Part shown: in pieces, positions 12,001 through 21,306 of the stretch | Layout of the letters: each line of letters opens with the position of its first letter | Numbering within the stretch: the first letter of the stretch is position 1 | Source of the DNA: Notospermus geniculatus | Lineage: Eukaryota; Nemertea; Pilidiophora; Heteronemertea; Lineidae | Reading direction: 5' to 3' | Length of the DNA stretch: 64,000 nt | NCBI GenBank assembly: GCA_002633025.1 | Contig: NMRB01000918.1 | Span: 1 to 64,000 of the forward strand | The notes under the pieces: model-generated | Databases searched by the model: none | What the model was told of the DNA's origin: nothing | What the model saw: the letters and a program-made list of their open reading frames with translations, nothing else | Position numbers and translations under genes: made by a program

Positions 12001-15000
12001 CTTGGGTGCAATGATAAAGTCAGTGTCCTCAACTTCAAAGGGGATTTTCTCAAAACGCTAAAGGGTGAAGCGGTGTCACCCGGCGGATTCTGATTCGCCT
12101 ACCCCCAATGGTCACGAAAACATCAAAATGTTACTGTTATCAGATTTGAAGGGGTTACCGGGTTTGCGACTAGACTACATCCCCTTGGTGCCAAACAAAC
12201 GCCTATTAGCTACAAACCCAAATATCGCCTATACGGCCCGTATTCTAGAAGCCGCCTTAACTCTAAGGTCCACTTTAAGCTTTTGTATTCTGCCCTGCAA
12301 ACAATAGCTAAAGGTAAACCTTAGAGTTAAGGAAGAGCTCTTTAGAATACGGCCTATCCTCTTTCAGCCCAAGGCCTTCATCCATGTATTTCTTCATTTG
12401 GTATATGGTAGGTTTTACACCAGAACGCCATCTGTTGTTTTTCATTGCCCTGCCTCTGAACATTGGATAGGCCTTAAAGCCACACTGTATTGAATTCAGA
12501 AAGTGCCTACCTGCACACTCCTAACAATTTGAAAAGACTGCAAAACTCAATACCGCTAATACAGAGGGGCTTTAAAACATGGTGAAAGTGCTTCAATGGA
12601 TGAAGGCCGTTCTGTGTGGGAAAACGCGTTGCACAAAATCGCAAATTCTCGGCGGCGGAAATGGATATCTCCAAAAGAGTAACAATTGACTTCAACATAC
12701 CTGTAGATTAGAAGCGCGACTTTGTGAAGTGCTAAGATTGGATTTAGCGGCATCCAGTTCCTTCTGTAACTGAGCAGACGCCTGTCTCAGACTGTTTACT
12801 TCAGATGATGCAGACCCAAGACCTTCTGTTCTTTCCTTAATCAGGGTCTCGAGCCGTTGGATCTGAAATAACGGGAGAATAGACTCTATCACACTTTTAG
12901 AGCGCAGCACCTGACGGGTAGCTAGCTAGGCCTTCAGCGTCATGACATCCCGTGCCCCATTCTGAACACCATGACGTCACTCGAAAAACCTCCACTTGTT
13001 TCAGCGATCACGACGTCGTCTCAAGTCAAGATGTCATGGAATGAGTACGGGACGTCATGACGCTGTAGTTACCCGTCAGGTGGTGTGCTCTTTTGGAGTG
13101 ATATCGTCTATTTGGATTCACATGGAACAAGTTTTATGCACGCCTCCCACGGGGTGGTTCTGAAAGTGAAGGCGGTTCAGCACGGTTCAAAACCGTCCTG
13201 AACCTCAATAACACCACCTAGACACTACATGTATGAGGGTGTTCGCCATTGACCGCCGCCTCGGTTTTGAAACCACCCGATTTTCAAACTGTTTGAAATT
13301 TCCGTAGCGGTCCTGAAAACCGGGAATCACTCACTTGCTGCCAAGTTGCTACCGTGTTGTCACCTTTCACAACCGTTCAAAACTGCTGAAAAATATGGCT
13401 ACCATGTTGTTGCCCCCCAACACCTTGTGGCCACCCCACAATATCCCCTAGACCACATATGGACCGTACATGACAGTGTTAACACCGTACATGACCCTTC
13501 TAACACCACACTGTACCGCATGTCCACCTTGAGGACAACCGCATCACCACCTTATCTACCGTGTTTTCACCTACTTTGCCAAACCAAACCGCCATCATTT
13601 TGGGCGGTTCAGCACGGTTTTGAACCGTATTGAACCGCCTTCAAACCGTCCCGTGTGAGGCCTGCTTTATATGCAGAAGTCTGCTTTACACAGATTCCAT
13701 CAATAATGTAGGGGTGACGGACGTGAAGAGCCACGGATGATTAATCCCATATGGCCCGGGCTGGATTCGAACCCGAGTCGGCGAGACCTGCCGCTTGCTA
13801 AGTGGACGTGATAACCACTAGGTTATCACATGAAGCTTTTTGAGGGTAACAAGTCACGTCACCACAGCTCCGCTTCAATCCTTACCTCAGCTTCAGCTGA
13901 CTGTAATTTACTCGTCAGATCTGCCTTATTCCTCTCATACTCCTCCCTGATGTCGTCTCGTTCCTTGGTGAGTCTGGCAGTCTCACTCTCCAGTTTACTC
14001 TCCAACTCCTGGAAAAAACACCAAGTTGAAATTTTTAACCCTTAAAGTGCCAGAGATGACAATTGTTTCCTTTTCAAGGCTCCTACAAATTGTAGTGAGG
14101 GGCGTTTAGCATTTTTTTTGCAAAAATCATGAAAACTTGTCAGAGTTTGCTGCTCTGAGGGTTAAATAGTGAGTCGAACGATTTCTTGCACCAAGTATAG
14201 GGTGGTCCAAAAAAACGCACAAGCATACTTCCACTACCCACAAACCAAAACTGCTGATAGCAATGGATGGAGAATTTTTCTGGACGAAGGAAGACCCCAA
14301 GATATCCAGATTCGGTCCAGTGGTTCGAGCTCCAGACCCTATTTTGTAAAGCAAAGTTGAGGACCTAATCAGGCTGAATTCGCAGTTTCGTGGGAAATTT
14401 TATGAAAAGACCTTCAGACTTTGCTTCACAAAAATGACTCTTGAGCTAAAACTACTGGGCCACATCGAGGTATCTTGGTGTTATTTTTCTCCTAGAAAGT
14501 TTCTCTGTACATTCATACCAGTGGTTTGAGACTGAGGATAGTGGTGGTATGCGTGTGCGTTTTTTTTGGCCACCCTGTATTACGTAATTCAACACCTCCA
14601 TGGGATACAAAAATTACATAACTCACCTCTCGTAACCTTCTCAGCTGTTCCTCTAAGTTCTGCTGTATTTTCTGATTCTCTGACCCGCTGTTGGCCAATA
14701 ATTCATTGATCCGTTTCTCATGTTCTTCAAGTAACCGTTTCTCTCGCTGACTCGCCCGATCCTGCAGGCTCTTCAACTCACGCTCATACTTCTCCGTTGT
14801 AGTTTGTTTCTCTATTGACATTTCCTCAAGTGCCTGAAAGTGAAATCAAAACCGTTAGGTCAGGTTCACATAGAGCTACACGGTACATGGACATGCCAGC
14901 GAACAACGGCTTCACAAAGGGTTCATGACCATGAAACCTTTGTTTGCAAGCCGTGTCTGTCCGTGTAGATGTNAGACCCCAAGATATCCAGATTCGGTCC

Positions 15001-18000
15001 AGTGGTTCGAGCTCCAGACCCTATTTTGTAAAGCAAAGTTGAGGACCTAATCAGGCTGAATTCGCAGTTTCGTGGGAAATTTTATGAAAAGACCTTCAGA
15101 CTTTGCTTCACAAAAATGACTCTTGAGCTAAAACTACTGGGCCACATCGAGGTATCTTGGTGTTATTTTTCTCCTAGAAAGTTTCTCTGTACATTCATAC
15201 CAGTGGTTTGAGACTGAGGATAGTGGTGGTATGCGTGTGCGTTTTTTTTGGCCACCCTGTATTACGTAATTCAACACCTCCATGGGATACAAAAATTACA
15301 TAACTCACCTCTCGTAACCTTCTCAGCTGTTCCTCTAAGTTCTGCTGTATTTTCTGATTCTCTGACCCGCTGTTGGCCAATAATTCATTGATCCGTTTCT
15401 CATGTTCTTCAAGTAACCGTTTCTCTCGCTGACTCGCCCGATCCTGCAGGCTCTTCAACTCACGCTCATACTTCTCTGTTGTCGTTTGTTTCTCTATTGT
15501 CATTTCCTCAAGTGCCTGAAAGTGAAATCAAAACCGTTAGGCTCCTGTTCCATAGACGTTCACGTTTCACTTTTCTCACACCACACTTCACGTTTTCCTT
15601 TCGTTCCTCGGAGAAAGCATGCCACAGGACAGGAATGTGTGTCTCGTGCGCTGAATCGAGGAACGAAAGGAAAACGTGAAGCGTGGTGCGTGAAATGTGA
15701 AACGTGAACTTCTAAGGAACAGGAACCTTAGAGACAAGTGCAAATACAGCTTGACTGTTTTTGCAAATTTCCCTGGTAAAAAAGATTATAGAAGACAATA
15801 GTGACCCCGCTCCACCAAAGAAGGCGCTTGTCGCAGGTGATCATTACTGGTCAACAGTTTACTAAACTACATGTTTTATCTACTGTTAGAAACTGCTGAC
15901 ACCGAAGTTCGGCGCTCAGAAAAATGAAAGGCGCATGTCGGCAATCATACCTCGGCGCGATTGAAGGATGTATTCGACATCTGCCAAACATTTCAAGAGC
16001 GCGAGTCGGCATTGGGGCAAAATACCGAGGCGTTTTATACGTTTTGACAGAGTTTTTCAGTAAGTTTTTTCAACTTCTCAGGCCATAAATACGGCCATAC
16101 GCCCGTTAACTCAAACCCTGCTTTGGCACTTATACCCCAACCCAGACATTCCCTCCTTACCCTTTCCAACGCCCGTATTTGATTCATCTGTTCCTCTGTT
16201 TGACTCGAGCTCTTCAGTTCAAGTGATTTCCGCTGTTTCTCTAAACGCGAGAGTTTCTCTTTTAAACGGGAAATCTCTGCAGTAAGATCTGTGATCATGG
16301 CTTCGTTTTGTAACCGCGTGGCTTCTAATTCAGCGATCAGACCTAAAATAAAATGAAGAATATGTGAATTGGTGGTTTGGTCAACATTTTCCTGGGACAC
16401 TTGCCAAGAAGCCTTCAGAGCCTGTAGAAGAGAGAGAGAGAGAGAGACAGCCTGGATATTTTCCTACCTGATTTCTTCATCATTTCAGCTGCCTGATCCT
16501 CACATCGCTGCTTTGAAGCAGTCAACTCGGCTTCAATTACTTTGAGCTTTGTCATCGTCTGCTCTGCCTCTTGACGTACGTCTGCCAACTGAAGTGAAAA
16601 TGACACCATTTTGATGGTTATGCAATTTATACTGGTTTAGCCGCCTATTTTGGGTTTGAATTCAAACCCAAAATAGGCGGATCATCCCTGGCTTTTCAGT
16701 CCGTCGCATGGGACAGTAAGCGGTGGTGCCTTGTACATGTACCTTTGCAAAGGCAAGTAAAAGACCCCATCCAAGTGAGGAACATGAGTAGCCTGAGATG
16801 GCCTCTTCCGTACTAACAGGGCCAACAATGCCACGGCTTTGGCTCTGATGGAAAAATGTTACACAAATACAATCAGTCACTTCTGCCTACTGAAGTGAGA
16901 ACATGTTCACAATGCAGAACTCATGGTGGGAGTCTGTAGTGTTCAAGCAGGCCCAGGCCTTTCCATTTGACGGGCGCTAAAAGTCTATTGTTTGCAAGGT
17001 GCATGCACATTTTAGCACCCGTCAAATGGAAAGGCCTGCAGGCCGCATGAGCTTTGGGCAGATTCCAAGAGAACTTGCTAGCCAATAACGAAAATCTCCC
17101 ATGAACAATGCCGGAAAACTGCCAACTACTGCTATTTTATAACCGCCATGAATCAGTCACAAAATGTAGATCAACTTACCTCCCGGCCTAAAGTTGAAGA
17201 ATCCGAATTCTTCTTCTCCAAATTATTCCCAAGATTCTCCAACTCCGTCTTATACCTCTCCACATCCTCTTCAGCAACCGACAACTGATTTAACAAATCG
17301 TCTATCCGCTTTTTAAACTGCGTTTCTTGAAAACTAAAATCCTTTCGCATTTTCTCATTCTCATGTTGCAGTGCCTGAAGTTGACCGTCCAACGTCGTGT
17401 TCTGTTGCTCTTTCAAAACTGCCAGTTCCTTCTCATAAAAGGCTTGTGCCTTACTAAGCTTTGATTCGTAGTCTTCAGCAAGCTGTTGTTTTTCATCACG
17501 CACTTTTTCCAACTCAGATTTCAACTTTTCAATTTTCTCCCCGTATTGTTTTTCTAACATCTCCCTCTGTTTGATAATATCCCCTGATTGGCTACTTTGC
17601 GCCTGTATGAGCTCGTCGATTTCAATCTTNCAGGGCCAACAATGCTATGGCTTCAGCCCTGACGGAAAAATCTAATACAAATACAATGAGTAACTTCTGC
17701 CAACTGAAGTGAAACATGTTCACAATGCATAACTTGTGGTGGGAGTCTGAACAGGGTGGTGTTCTACCAGGCCGCATTAGGTTCGGGCAGATTCCAAGTG
17801 AACCTGCTTGCCAATAAGGAAAATCTCCCACGAACAATTCCAGCTATATAACCGCCATGAATCAGTCACAAAATGTAGATCAACTTACCTCCCGGCCTAA
17901 AGTTGAAGAATCCGAATTCTTCTTCTCCAAATTATTCCCAAGATTCTCCAACTCCGTCTTATACCTCTCCACATCCTCTTCAGCAACAGACAACTGATTT

Positions 18001-19569
18001 AACAAATCGTCTATCCGCTTTTTGAACTGCGTTTCTTGAAAACTAAAATCCTTTCGCATTTTCTCATTCTCCTGTTGCAGTGCGTGAAGTTGACCGTCCA
18101 ACGTTGTGTTCTGCTGCTCTTTCAAAACTGCCAGCTCCTTCTCGTAAAAAGCTTGCGCCTTACTAAGCTTCGATTCATAGTCTTCAGCAAGCTGTTGTTT
18201 TTCATCACACACTTTTTCCAACTCAGATTTCAACTTTTCAATTTTCTCCCCGTATTGTTTTTCTAACAACTCCCTCTGTTTGATAATATCCCCTGATTGG
18301 CTACTTTGCGCCTGTATGAGCTCGTCGATTTCAATCTTATGCGCCTGTTTCAAATCGTCAAGTGCATTCTGTTTGTCGATTTCAAACTGTACGCACGCTT
18401 CGTCGTACTTTTGTAACTGCTCCTCAAACAGTTTCTTCAACGATAAGACATCCTTCGATAGGACGAGCACCTTTTGTGAATAATCAGACTTCAGTTGGGA
18501 TTCCCTATCATCCGCTTGTTGCCGATAAAAATCAAATTCTGCCAGAGCCTGTTTACGCTGTTTCTCATACTCAATGACGGAGTTTTCAAGATGTTCGATC
18601 CGTCGTTTGTACTCGACTTCACTCCCGATCTTCGCCCGATATTGTTCGAGTTTCTGCCTCGTCTCCGCCAGCAGCTGCTGCATCTGTTCCTCATTTTGTT
18701 CTTTGATTGTTTGGATGATCGCCTCATGTTCATCATTTTTTGTGTTCAAAGCGTAGATCACCTGAAAATAAATACAAAGTGAATTAACATTAACAACCTG
18801 ACCTGGTCTGGTGGCGGCAGCCGTGCGGGTGTGCCCACCAGTCCGTCTTAATAGGCACTGTCAAATTATTTGCATACAGTAGTTTCGAGGACACAGGGCA
18901 GAGAGGTGCGAGCAGACAGTGATGTGACTTGCGTGAATTGCACCATGCCATTGTTTGACTTTGACGTAACATTATCCGACATTGGGGCATGCACGGCTCA
19001 TTTTGCTAGTGTGCCTCCACTGGGCCCTCCACTGCACTGCAGCATCCAGCATTGATTGACAGCTTTGTGACGTCAAGGGCAAAGCAGGCAAATGCCATCA
19101 TGTTTGATTTGAAATGGGCAAGGAAGTCTTTTTTTGAGGCCTTGGGCGTTGGCCTGGCACAATGTTCTGTAGGCCTAGGCCTACATGTGTACATTTCCAC
19201 TGCTTTTGACACCTTCATTGTGCTGTGCATGCATTGACAGTGACAGTGTCTGCAGCTCACTAGGCCTAGGCCTACAGGAGGAGACACAGTGACAAGTGCA
19301 TGGGTGTCAGTGTGACATTGATTGTGTGCTTTCATGCTTTTACTAGGCTACCGTAGTTTTGACAGTGCGAAAAAAATACCAATCACAACTGAAGAAATCA
19401 CACCGTCAGCAGCGAAATATCGTACCTTCGTCAACTGGGCAATCTTCTTTGACATCTTAAGATGCATGTCCTGCGTGACCTCCATGTCTTTTGGCGGATT
19501 TTGGGGCAAAGTCCCATACTTTCCGCTGTTGTAATAGTTGAAAGCGGCCGACTTCGTGCCACTCGCCAT
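2900..19569 (-). CDS. FAM184A: FAM184A-like coiled-coil protein, 16 coding exons
   Basis: Coding exons in transcription order: 19426-19569, 17889-18761, 16468-16588, 16161-16342, 15309-15515 (or its duplicate 14627-14833), 13886-14008, 12701-12862, 11452-11573, 10813-10963, 9375-9732, 8736-8863, 7954-8138, 7376-7522, 6549-6666, 4237-4341, 2900-3073. I set each boundary from GT/AG sites and checked that phases join; the product is 1099 residues, against about 1140 for vertebrate FAM184A. Recognisable blocks are the N-terminal MHLKMSKKIAQLTKVIYALN, then about 950 residues of charged heptad coiled coil, then YERELKSLQ, RHRERHIKNLEDEL, ILRVRSDANQQIR, LVNRETNFNKVFNSSP and a proline-rich tail PLPGSPLHEESLNKIRPLP. 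There is no signal peptide or membrane segment. FAM184 function is poorly known; a structural coiled-coil role is inference. Family assignment is firm because the conserved blocks occur in the same order as in FAM184A. FAM184B is the alternative name in vertebrates. Confidence 0.95.
4423..5343. mobile_element. 921-bp terminal-inverted-repeat element
   Basis: Inverted ends of about 38 bp starting TGCACCGGTCAAT and containing ACTCTGTACCCCCC, with many GAATTCGAC/GTCGAA words inside. It sits 81 bp from the exon at 4237-4341 in the FAM184A intron. No transposase ORF, so non-autonomous. Confidence 0.7.
5347..5551. mobile_element. Fold-back MITE, GCAGACG family, copy 2
   Basis: Homologous to 911-1121, outer ends ACTCATCTGCTCCC and GGGGAGATGAGT. 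Inserted immediately beside the 921-bp element. Confidence 0.7.
5692..6188. repeat. Direct repeat of about 246 bp across a single N
   Basis: 5692-5937 and 5939-6188 are essentially identical, separated only by N at 5938. Both lie inside a TTAA-ended element. This is the pattern of two overlapping contig ends joined without merging, not a biological tandem repeat. Confidence 0.8.
5772..6521. mobile_element. TTAA-flanked element (piggyBac-like ends)
   Basis: Starts TTAACACATTCCCCGCCA and ends TGGCAGGGAATGTGTTAA. TTAA target sites are typical of piggyBac and Kolobok elements. True length is about 250 bp shorter if the internal duplication is an assembly artefact. Similar TTAA-bounded elements: 14035-14165, 31950-32164, 45153-45459. 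Confidence 0.65.
6796..7342 (-). mobile_element. tRNA-derived SINE, split by a fold-back element
   Basis: Reading the minus strand from 7342: tRNA-like head with box A TGGTCATCACG and box B AGCTTCGAATCC, then the body CCAAGTGAGGAACATGAGTA, tail rich in ATACAAATAC. The body is cut at about 6845 by a fold-back insertion. Confidence 0.8.
6845..7112. mobile_element. Fold-back element inside a SINE
   Basis: Ends AGACAAATCCCAAATT and its inverse; arms continue with ATCTGCGGACTTCCGCCGAA on both sides. Other SINE copies read straight through this point, so it is a secondary insertion. Confidence 0.75.
8223..8382. mobile_element. TA-flanked element with CAGT ends
   Basis: 160 bp, ends CAGTATGACCTCC and GGACACTTCTGGGACTGCC (read inward from the right after CAGTGC), flanked by TA on both sides. 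Repeats of AGGACACCTCT inside. Ends and TA duplication suggest the pogo/Tigger branch of Tc1/mariner, non-autonomous. Confidence 0.6.
8388..8712. mobile_element. CAG...CTG fold-back element with 5-bp TSD, GCGTAGCTAG family copy 1
   Basis: 325 bp from CAGGGGCGTAGCTAG to CTAGCTACGCTCCTG, flanked by TATTT on both sides. Internal 50-bp repeats (GGGCAAAATTGATTG) near 8415-8536. Second copy at 10113-10384. Confidence 0.85.
8893..9146 (+). mobile_element. tRNA-derived SINE
   Basis: Box B GGTTCGAATCC at the start of the tRNA-like head, body with GCCGTGGTGCCTTGTACCTT and CCAAGTGAGGAACATGAGTA, tail ACACAAATACAAA. The 5' box A part is truncated. Confidence 0.8.
9148..9351. mobile_element. GTCTAGGAAAACC MITE, copy 1
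   Basis: About 200 bp with inverted ends GTCTAGGAAAACCCGTCGGA; the centre has the palindrome ATTTCAATAGCTGAAAT. Four further copies: 29382, 32250, 52451, 59307. Confidence 0.8.
9770..10076. mobile_element. TATAAGGCGC fold-back element, copy 2
   Basis: Inverted ends TACCGTATTTTCGCGACTAT and ATAGCCCGAAAATTACGGTA with TATAAGGCGCACC boxes in both arms. Same family as 1503-1877. Confidence 0.8.
10113..10384. mobile_element. CAG...CTG fold-back element with 5-bp TSD, GCGTAGCTAG family copy 2
   Basis: 272 bp, ends CAGCGGCGTAGCTAG and CTAGCTACGCCCCTG, flanked by GTTTC at 10108-10112 and 10385-10389. Inverted relative to 8388-8712. Confidence 0.85.
10385..10590 (+). mobile_element. Second tRNA-like SINE family, degraded
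   Basis: Reads TCTGACTAGCGGTCAGA then a degraded box B (GGTGTGAACCTCA), TTTGGGCAAGTCTCTTTGCC and AGCTCATCTGAGTTCTACTG. The inverted copy at 28090-28285 has an intact box B (GGGTTCGAATCC on the minus strand), supporting a tRNA origin. Confidence 0.6.
11051..11215. mobile_element. GTGACCC MITE, copy 1
   Basis: Inverted ends GTGACCCACTCCA and TCGGGTCAC, internal TGTCCACTACTATTGTCAAC. Other copies: 35466 (split), 45940, 51905 (split), 63322, fragment 15803-15875. Confidence 0.75.
11258..11347. other. Assembly gap, 90 Ns
   Basis: Run of unresolved bases in a FAM184A intron, flanked by C homopolymers. No coding exon appears to be missing, because exons on both sides join in frame and match the vertebrate order. 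Confidence 0.98.
11629..11832. mobile_element. Fold-back MITE, GCAGACG family, copy 3
   Basis: CTCGTCTGCCCCCGGAG to ACCTGGGAGCAGAT, with inner arms GCAGACGACATCTTCTGTC. Lies 55 bp upstream (minus sense) of the FAM184A exon at 11452-11573. Confidence 0.7.
12235..12353. mobile_element. Fold-back element, CGGCCCGTATTCT type
   Basis: Inverted ends CGGCCCGTATTCTAGAA and GAATACGGCC, arms containing TTAACTCTAAGG. One of several GTATTC-ended fold-backs in the window. Confidence 0.65.
12878..13112. mobile_element. AATAGAC fold-back MITE, copy 1, next to a splice acceptor
   Basis: Inverted ends AATAGACTCTATCACAC and GGAGTGATATCGTCTATT, inner arms GCACCTGACGGG and GTCATGACATCCCG. It ends 15 bp from the acceptor of the FAM184A exon at 12701-12862. 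Homologue at 54764-55004. Confidence 0.8.
13718..13828 (-). mobile_element. SINE head fragment
   Basis: Minus strand shows box A TAACCTAGTGGTTATCACGT and box B GGGTTCGAATCC followed by the SINE sequence CATATGGGATTAATCATCC. The rest of the body is missing. Confidence 0.75.
14035..14165. mobile_element. Small TTAA-bounded element
   Basis: TTAACCCTTAAAGTGCCAGAG at left and CTCTGAGGGTTAA at right. No coding capacity. Confidence 0.5.
14206..14580. mobile_element. Tc1-like element with GGGTGG ends
   Basis: Ends TAGGGTGGTCCAAAAAAACG and CGTTTTTTTTGGCCACCCTG are inverted, followed by TA. The right part is repeated at 14974-15264 as part of the allelic overlap. Confidence 0.6.
14627..14833 (-). CDS. 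FAM184A: FAM184A exon 5, duplicate copy
   Basis: Second copy of the 207-nt exon with intact splice sites (ALEEMSIEKQ... LRRLRE). The shared block is 14289-14856 against 14974-15541, and the right copy begins exactly after the single N at 14973. That geometry suggests two alleles laid end to end rather than a true tandem exon, so only one copy should be counted until resolved. Confidence 0.6.
15309..15515 (-). CDS. FAM184A: FAM184A exon 5, copy next to exon 4
   Basis: 207 nt, phase 0/0, encoding 69 residues from ALEEMTIEKQ to LEEQLRRLRE with intact acceptor (ctttcag) and donor (gtgagt). A near-identical exon lies at 14627-14833, differing by Thr versus Ser after ALEEM. Including both would keep frame and give 1168 residues, but vertebrate FAM184A has only one such segment. 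Confidence 0.8.
15540..15729. mobile_element. Fold-back element in FAM184A intron
   Basis: Arms AGGCTCCTGTTCC and GGAACAGGAACCT, continuing as CGTTTTCCTTTCGTTCCTCG on both sides of a short centre; about 190 bp. It is present only next to the 15309 copy of exon 5, whereas the 14627 copy carries a different insertion. Confidence 0.7.
16641..16680. repeat. Perfect 40-bp palindrome
   Basis: CCGCCTATTTTGGGTTTGAA followed directly by its exact inverse with no loop, abutting the truncated head of a SINE. Confidence 0.9.
16680..16876 (+). mobile_element. tRNA-derived SINE, head-truncated
   Basis: Body from ATCATCCCTGGC through CCAAGTGAGGAACATGAGTA to tail TTACACAAATACAATC. The matching part is repeated at 17631-17690 as part of the allelic overlap. 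Confidence 0.75.
16956..17037. repeat. Fold-back of about 82 bp
   Basis: Arms AGGCCTTTCCATTTGACGGG and the inverse at 17010-17037, with inner TAAAA/TTTTA. Present in this copy but absent at the equivalent point of the 17631-17889 copy, so it is probably an allele-specific insertion. Confidence 0.7.
17180..17629 (-). pseudogene. FAM184A: Partial second copy of FAM184A exon 2
   Basis: 450 nt matching the 3' part of exon 2 (17889-18338) with few substitutions, one of them changing a cysteine in EKVCDEK to arginine. It stops abruptly at the N at 17630, with no acceptor. The homology extends through the donor and into the flanking intron and SINE (16820-17629 against 17631-18338). This is best read as an allelic contig end that was not merged. 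If real it would be a 5'-truncated exon. Confidence 0.75.
17889..18761 (-). CDS. FAM184A: FAM184A exon 2, long coiled-coil exon
   Basis: This 873-nt exon encodes 291 residues from VIYALNTKNDEHE to SSTLGRE. It has the FAM184A signatures NTKNDEHEA and LLAETRQKLEQYRAKI and is almost wholly charged heptads (for example EDYESKLSKAQAFYEKELAV). Phase is 0 at both ends. Its 3' part also occurs at 17180-17629, directly left of an ambiguous base. Confidence 0.93.
19426..19569 (-). CDS. FAM184A: FAM184A exon 1 (start codon exon)
   Basis: The ATG at 19567-19569 opens 48 codons beginning MASGTKSAAFNYYNSG and ending KKIAQLTK, followed by the donor gtacga. This matches the FAM184A N-terminus, including the near-invariant MHLKMSKKIAQLTK. 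No in-frame ATG lies further 5'. The next exon opens with GTG ATC TAC, giving TKVIYALN across the junction. The 5' flank is duplicated at 22345 onward. Confidence 0.93.
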
Positions 19570-20245
19570 CTTGGATGTTTTGGCGGATCACACACTTGTG
19601 CGAAAGTAGATCTTTCATACTTGAAACTTACTCAATAATACATGTGTAAATTACAAAGGTATTTAAAAAAACTACGTTTCAAGTTTTACTCATGTCAAAT
19701 TCTTTGGAAAATATGCTCTTGAATGAGGATTATCAAAAATATCATCCTGGCGGATGGTTACTAATGACCCAGATAAAAAGTAGTGCGCGAATATGGTTTA
19801 TCCGTCGCCAAGGTAGTTGGGGTCATTGGGTGCATTGCGGGCACCCGCTTTGGTGCTGCCATCTATGGTCAAAGTGGTGAATGGTGCAGAAATTGGGACT
19901 TGAGACAAACATTCTGTAGTACTACATGAAACGATTCACAAACTGAAATGATGATGATAATTTATGTTTTTAAAGCTTGTCACGCATATAACGCAGCGTG
20001 GTATGCGGACACAAATATGTTACATAAATTGTCCATAATCCTCGTATCCAATTTCTTGTCCAAATTATTTATGCCAGATGGCACATTTGCAAAATATTAT
20101 GCGTCTGCTCAATAAGTGAACAGCAGAAATGTTTATCAAGATACAATTTATTTTGTACACAAAAATTTACAATAGTGAATATAAAATTAATTTACACATT
20201 CTCTATGATGAGTGACGAACAGCAGTATTCAACTCAGTATTATAT

Positions 20246-20410
20246 AAATATTTCACGTCAAGCCATGAAATAATGGAAATTATTCGTCAGGTCAAAAAAT
20301 TATTTCCCGAGGCGAAGCCCCGAGGCGAAGCCCCGAGGCGAAGCCGAGGGAAATAATTTTTTGACCTGACGAATAATTTCCATTATTTCATGGCTTGACG
20401 TGAAATATTT
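20246..20410. repeat. Perfect 63-bp-arm inverted repeat with a 13-bp core repeat
   Basis: Arms 20246-20308 and 20348-20410 are exact inverses (begin AAATATTTCACGTCAAGCCA). The 39-bp loop is three tandem GAGGCGAAGCCCC units (the last imperfect). It lies in the insertion private to unit 1, near whose far end TTGAGGTATGATAA inverts TTATCATACCTCAA at 20414. Confidence 0.9.
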
Positions 20411-21306
20411 ATTTTATCATACCTCAACTTTGAACATTATGATGATTTTTATAGCGAGGAGGTGTATCTAGGCCCACCCTGGCATGCAGCGCAGGCCTAC
20501 TAACCACAGAAGTTCTGCAGCCAAAACATTCAAAAATCTGTGTCGGAAGTCATCGGAGTATATCACTCCTCTGGGACATTCAGACCCCCTGTGCTTTGTT
20601 TCGACCCCGCCCCGCGTAGGCCTACTGAGGCGATGGAATGAGCCCGACTGGGCAAGGCCAATACACGAATCAATGAATCCTTTCTTGGCACATGCTAAAA
20701 CAAAAAGGCTCTGGTTGCGGAATACACCGTGTTTCGATCGTAGGACTTGATACCGCCGGTATGTAGGCCTACATGTATGTGAGCCTGCGCCACGCCCACG
20801 GCACGGCCGCCTATCGGCCGGCTGGAGGAAGGGCAAAGTGGCGGGGTCGGATATGGATCCGACGCGCCTGCCTGTGAAACAAACAAACACAAACAGCTGC
20901 AATGGATGATGCAGGCACACAGTCATGATGTAGGCCTAGGCCTAGGCCTACCTTCGTAGTTCACGTAAACTTCGAAAATATGGTCATGATGGTATCATTG
21001 CACAAGATCTATAGATTGCTGCTTGTATTGTATCTCCTACGGCATTTCCTGCATGCCAAAATCGTCGTTGTCTCACGAAGAACGTCACGACGTGCACGAT
21101 GACACTGCCGACGGCCAAACATGAAATAATGCCATGAAATAATGAAAATTATCGCATGGCACGTGACCGTAAATGACACGCTGTGATTGGCTGACGTTCT
21201 CTTGAGGTATGATAAAAAATATAACACTATGACCTTGACTTGTTGAGGGGGCCTTCACTGTTTGAATCCCATTTGATTATGTTTACACCAAATGAAGTTA
21301 GTTATT

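Noticed and set aside
14627-15515. True tandem exon duplication in FAM184A
   Set aside because: The single N exactly at the junction and homology extending far into introns fit unmerged alleles better. Kept as an open finding.
20468-20926. 152-codon minus ORF with SDPATLPFLQP
   Set aside because: A similar stretch recurs near 38810 (SYSATLPFLQP in another frame), so it is likely repeat sequence; no family recognised.
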